Assembly (NCBI GenBank): GCA_030123645.1
Contig: JASJYE010000213.1
Location: forward strand, 1 to 5,097
Reading direction: 5' to 3'
Origin: Candidatus Hydrogenedentota bacterium
GTDB taxonomy: Bacteria > Hydrogenedentota > Hydrogenedentia > Hydrogenedentales > GCA-2746185
Length of the DNA stretch: 5,097 bases
Numbering within the stretch: position 1 is the first letter of the stretch; each line of letters starts with the position of its first letter. The notes under the pieces are model-generated. The model was given only the letters and a program-made list of their open reading frames with translations, was not told the origin of the DNA and searched no databases. The translations under genes and the position numbers were made by a program. Of the stretch, positions 4,506 through 5,097 are shown one piece after another.

Positions 4506-4877
4506 TCAGTCTCCAGCGCTGACTGAGCTTACGGTCAGAATTTTCAGGCCGTTTTTCTCAACGACTGTACCCTTGGCCTCGACCATTTTGCCCATGTGCG
4601 CGGCCATATAGTCCTTCGCCGGCTTCTTGTCTGCGCCCATGACGAGGTACATCTGCTCTTTCCCGTCTTCGTCCTTGGTCACGAATCCGATCGGCAAGCC
4701 TTTCTCGGCGCAAGTGGTCGCGCAGGCGGCATGCCCTTCTCCCCGCTGGCCACCGAGATAACACTGGATGTCTACCGGCTCACCTTTGAGCGTTACTTCG
4801 TCTGCGGCGCTCGCGCCCAGAAAAGGCGCCATCGCCATGGCCAGCATGATGAAAAACAGACCATATCTCGTCGTCAT
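4506..4877 (-). CDS. Small exported three-cysteine protein, upstream paralog
   Basis: This gene encodes a 123-residue protein with a clear signal peptide (MTTRYGLFFIMLAMAMAPFLGASA, probable cleavage after residue 24 or 25), so it is periplasmic or secreted. The mature part has GEPVDIQCYLGG (32-43), Cys39, His49, Cys52 and Cys56, then ATTCAEKGLPIGF, KEQMYLVMGA and GLKILTVSSV near the end. The Cys/His set could bind a metal or haem or form a disulphide. With three cysteines, one would stay free or link to a partner; none of this is shown by sequence alone. The domain continues to the C-terminus without the acidic tail of its paralog. The start at 4877 gives a proper signal peptide and has a GGGAG-type Shine-Dalgarno upstream. 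It is the first gene of a two-gene operon driven by the promoter near 4931-4959. The paralog's ribosome site lies in the 15-bp gap after its stop. Confidence 0.88.
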   Translation of the reverse strand: MTTRYGLFFIMLAMAMAPFLGASAADEVTLKGEPVDIQCYLGGQRGEGHAACATTCAEKGLPIGFVTKDEDGKEQMYLVMGADKKPAKDYMAAHMGKMVEAKGTVVEKNGLKILTVSSVSAGD

Positions 4878-4930
4878 CGCTCCATCTCCCTTTTTGGTCT
4901 AAGTACCCTCTACACAAACACACAGCCCTC

Positions 4931-4959
4931 ATCATAGCAATTTCCTGGCCTCCGCTCAA
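4931..4959 (-). promoter_or_regulatory. Sigma70-type promoter of the secreted-protein operon
   Basis: On the minus strand a -35 box TTGAGC (plus 4954-4959) is separated by exactly 17 bases from a -10 box TATGAT (plus 4931-4936). The -10 box is preceded by TGC, an extended -10 element. The implied transcription start is near 4924, giving a 5' leader of about 45 bases with no obvious riboswitch. The boxes match the housekeeping consensus well, so basal expression without an activator is plausible. From 4960 to the window end I see no further gene; the only structure noted is a small TCGCT-A-AGCGA hairpin at 5073-5083. Confidence 0.7.
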
Positions 4960-5097
4960 GCGCATAATAAATCGCTTTTCGACGGACATGACGCTTCCGC
5001 GGTGGCGCGATGTGGCGAGGTCACGGGCAGAGCGCGACATTTCCCCTACTCAATGCGCTATGCCTTGCAGTCTCGCTAAGCGAAAGTGCGAAACAAG

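Noticed and set aside
4780..5040. 86-codon minus-strand frame starting upstream of the secreted-protein gene.
   Set aside because: It overlaps the promoter and the signal peptide in another frame, is arginine-rich and has no recognisable feature.

Overview
The window is bacterial chromosomal DNA of moderately high GC with short intergenic gaps and Shine-Dalgarno-led genes. It looks like ordinary chromosome rather than phage or plasmid. Three features suggest a Gram-negative, possibly uncultured, lineage: the order pheT, small coiled-coil gene, zapA; a DUF2723 membrane glycosyltransferase with a TPR tail; and small exported three-cysteine proteins. The pheT-zapB-like-zapA order is one I associate with Desulfobacterota/Myxococcota and neighbouring phyla. 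The lineage is an inference and was not established from any marker gene.

Left block (1-708, + strand): the last 30 codons of pheT are followed after 16 bp by a 98-aa coiled-coil protein (ZapB-like), which overlaps zapA by four bases (ATGA). These look like one transcription unit joining a housekeeping tRNA synthetase to Z-ring assembly factors.

Middle block (709-1565): about 860 bp with no convincing protein gene but many inverted repeats. Two copies of a dispersed-type GGAACG palindrome lie at 775-884. A possible folded RNA spans 889-997, and further palindromes lie at 1021-1046, 1090-1103, 1248-1266, 1274-1325 and 1433-1449. The site just 3' of zapA is where 6S RNA (ssrS) sits in many proteobacteria, but I could not recognise a 6S RNA here.

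Right block: a VOC/glyoxalase-fold gene (1967 to 1566, minus) diverges from a 666-aa DUF2723/TPR protein (2034-4034, plus) across 66 bp. The latter resembles TMEM260-type protein O-mannosyltransferases. Converging on it is a two-gene minus-strand operon (4877 to 4059) encoding paralogous secreted proteins of unknown function. They are about 70% identical over their core and have a conserved C...H..C...C pattern. The operon has a good sigma70-type promoter (4931-4959). It ends at an intrinsic terminator whose hairpin is a perfect 28-bp palindrome inside the last codons and stop of the DUF2723 gene. The tandem exported paralogs and this embedded terminator are the most notable items. No CRISPR, complete transposase, rRNA or tRNA gene was seen.
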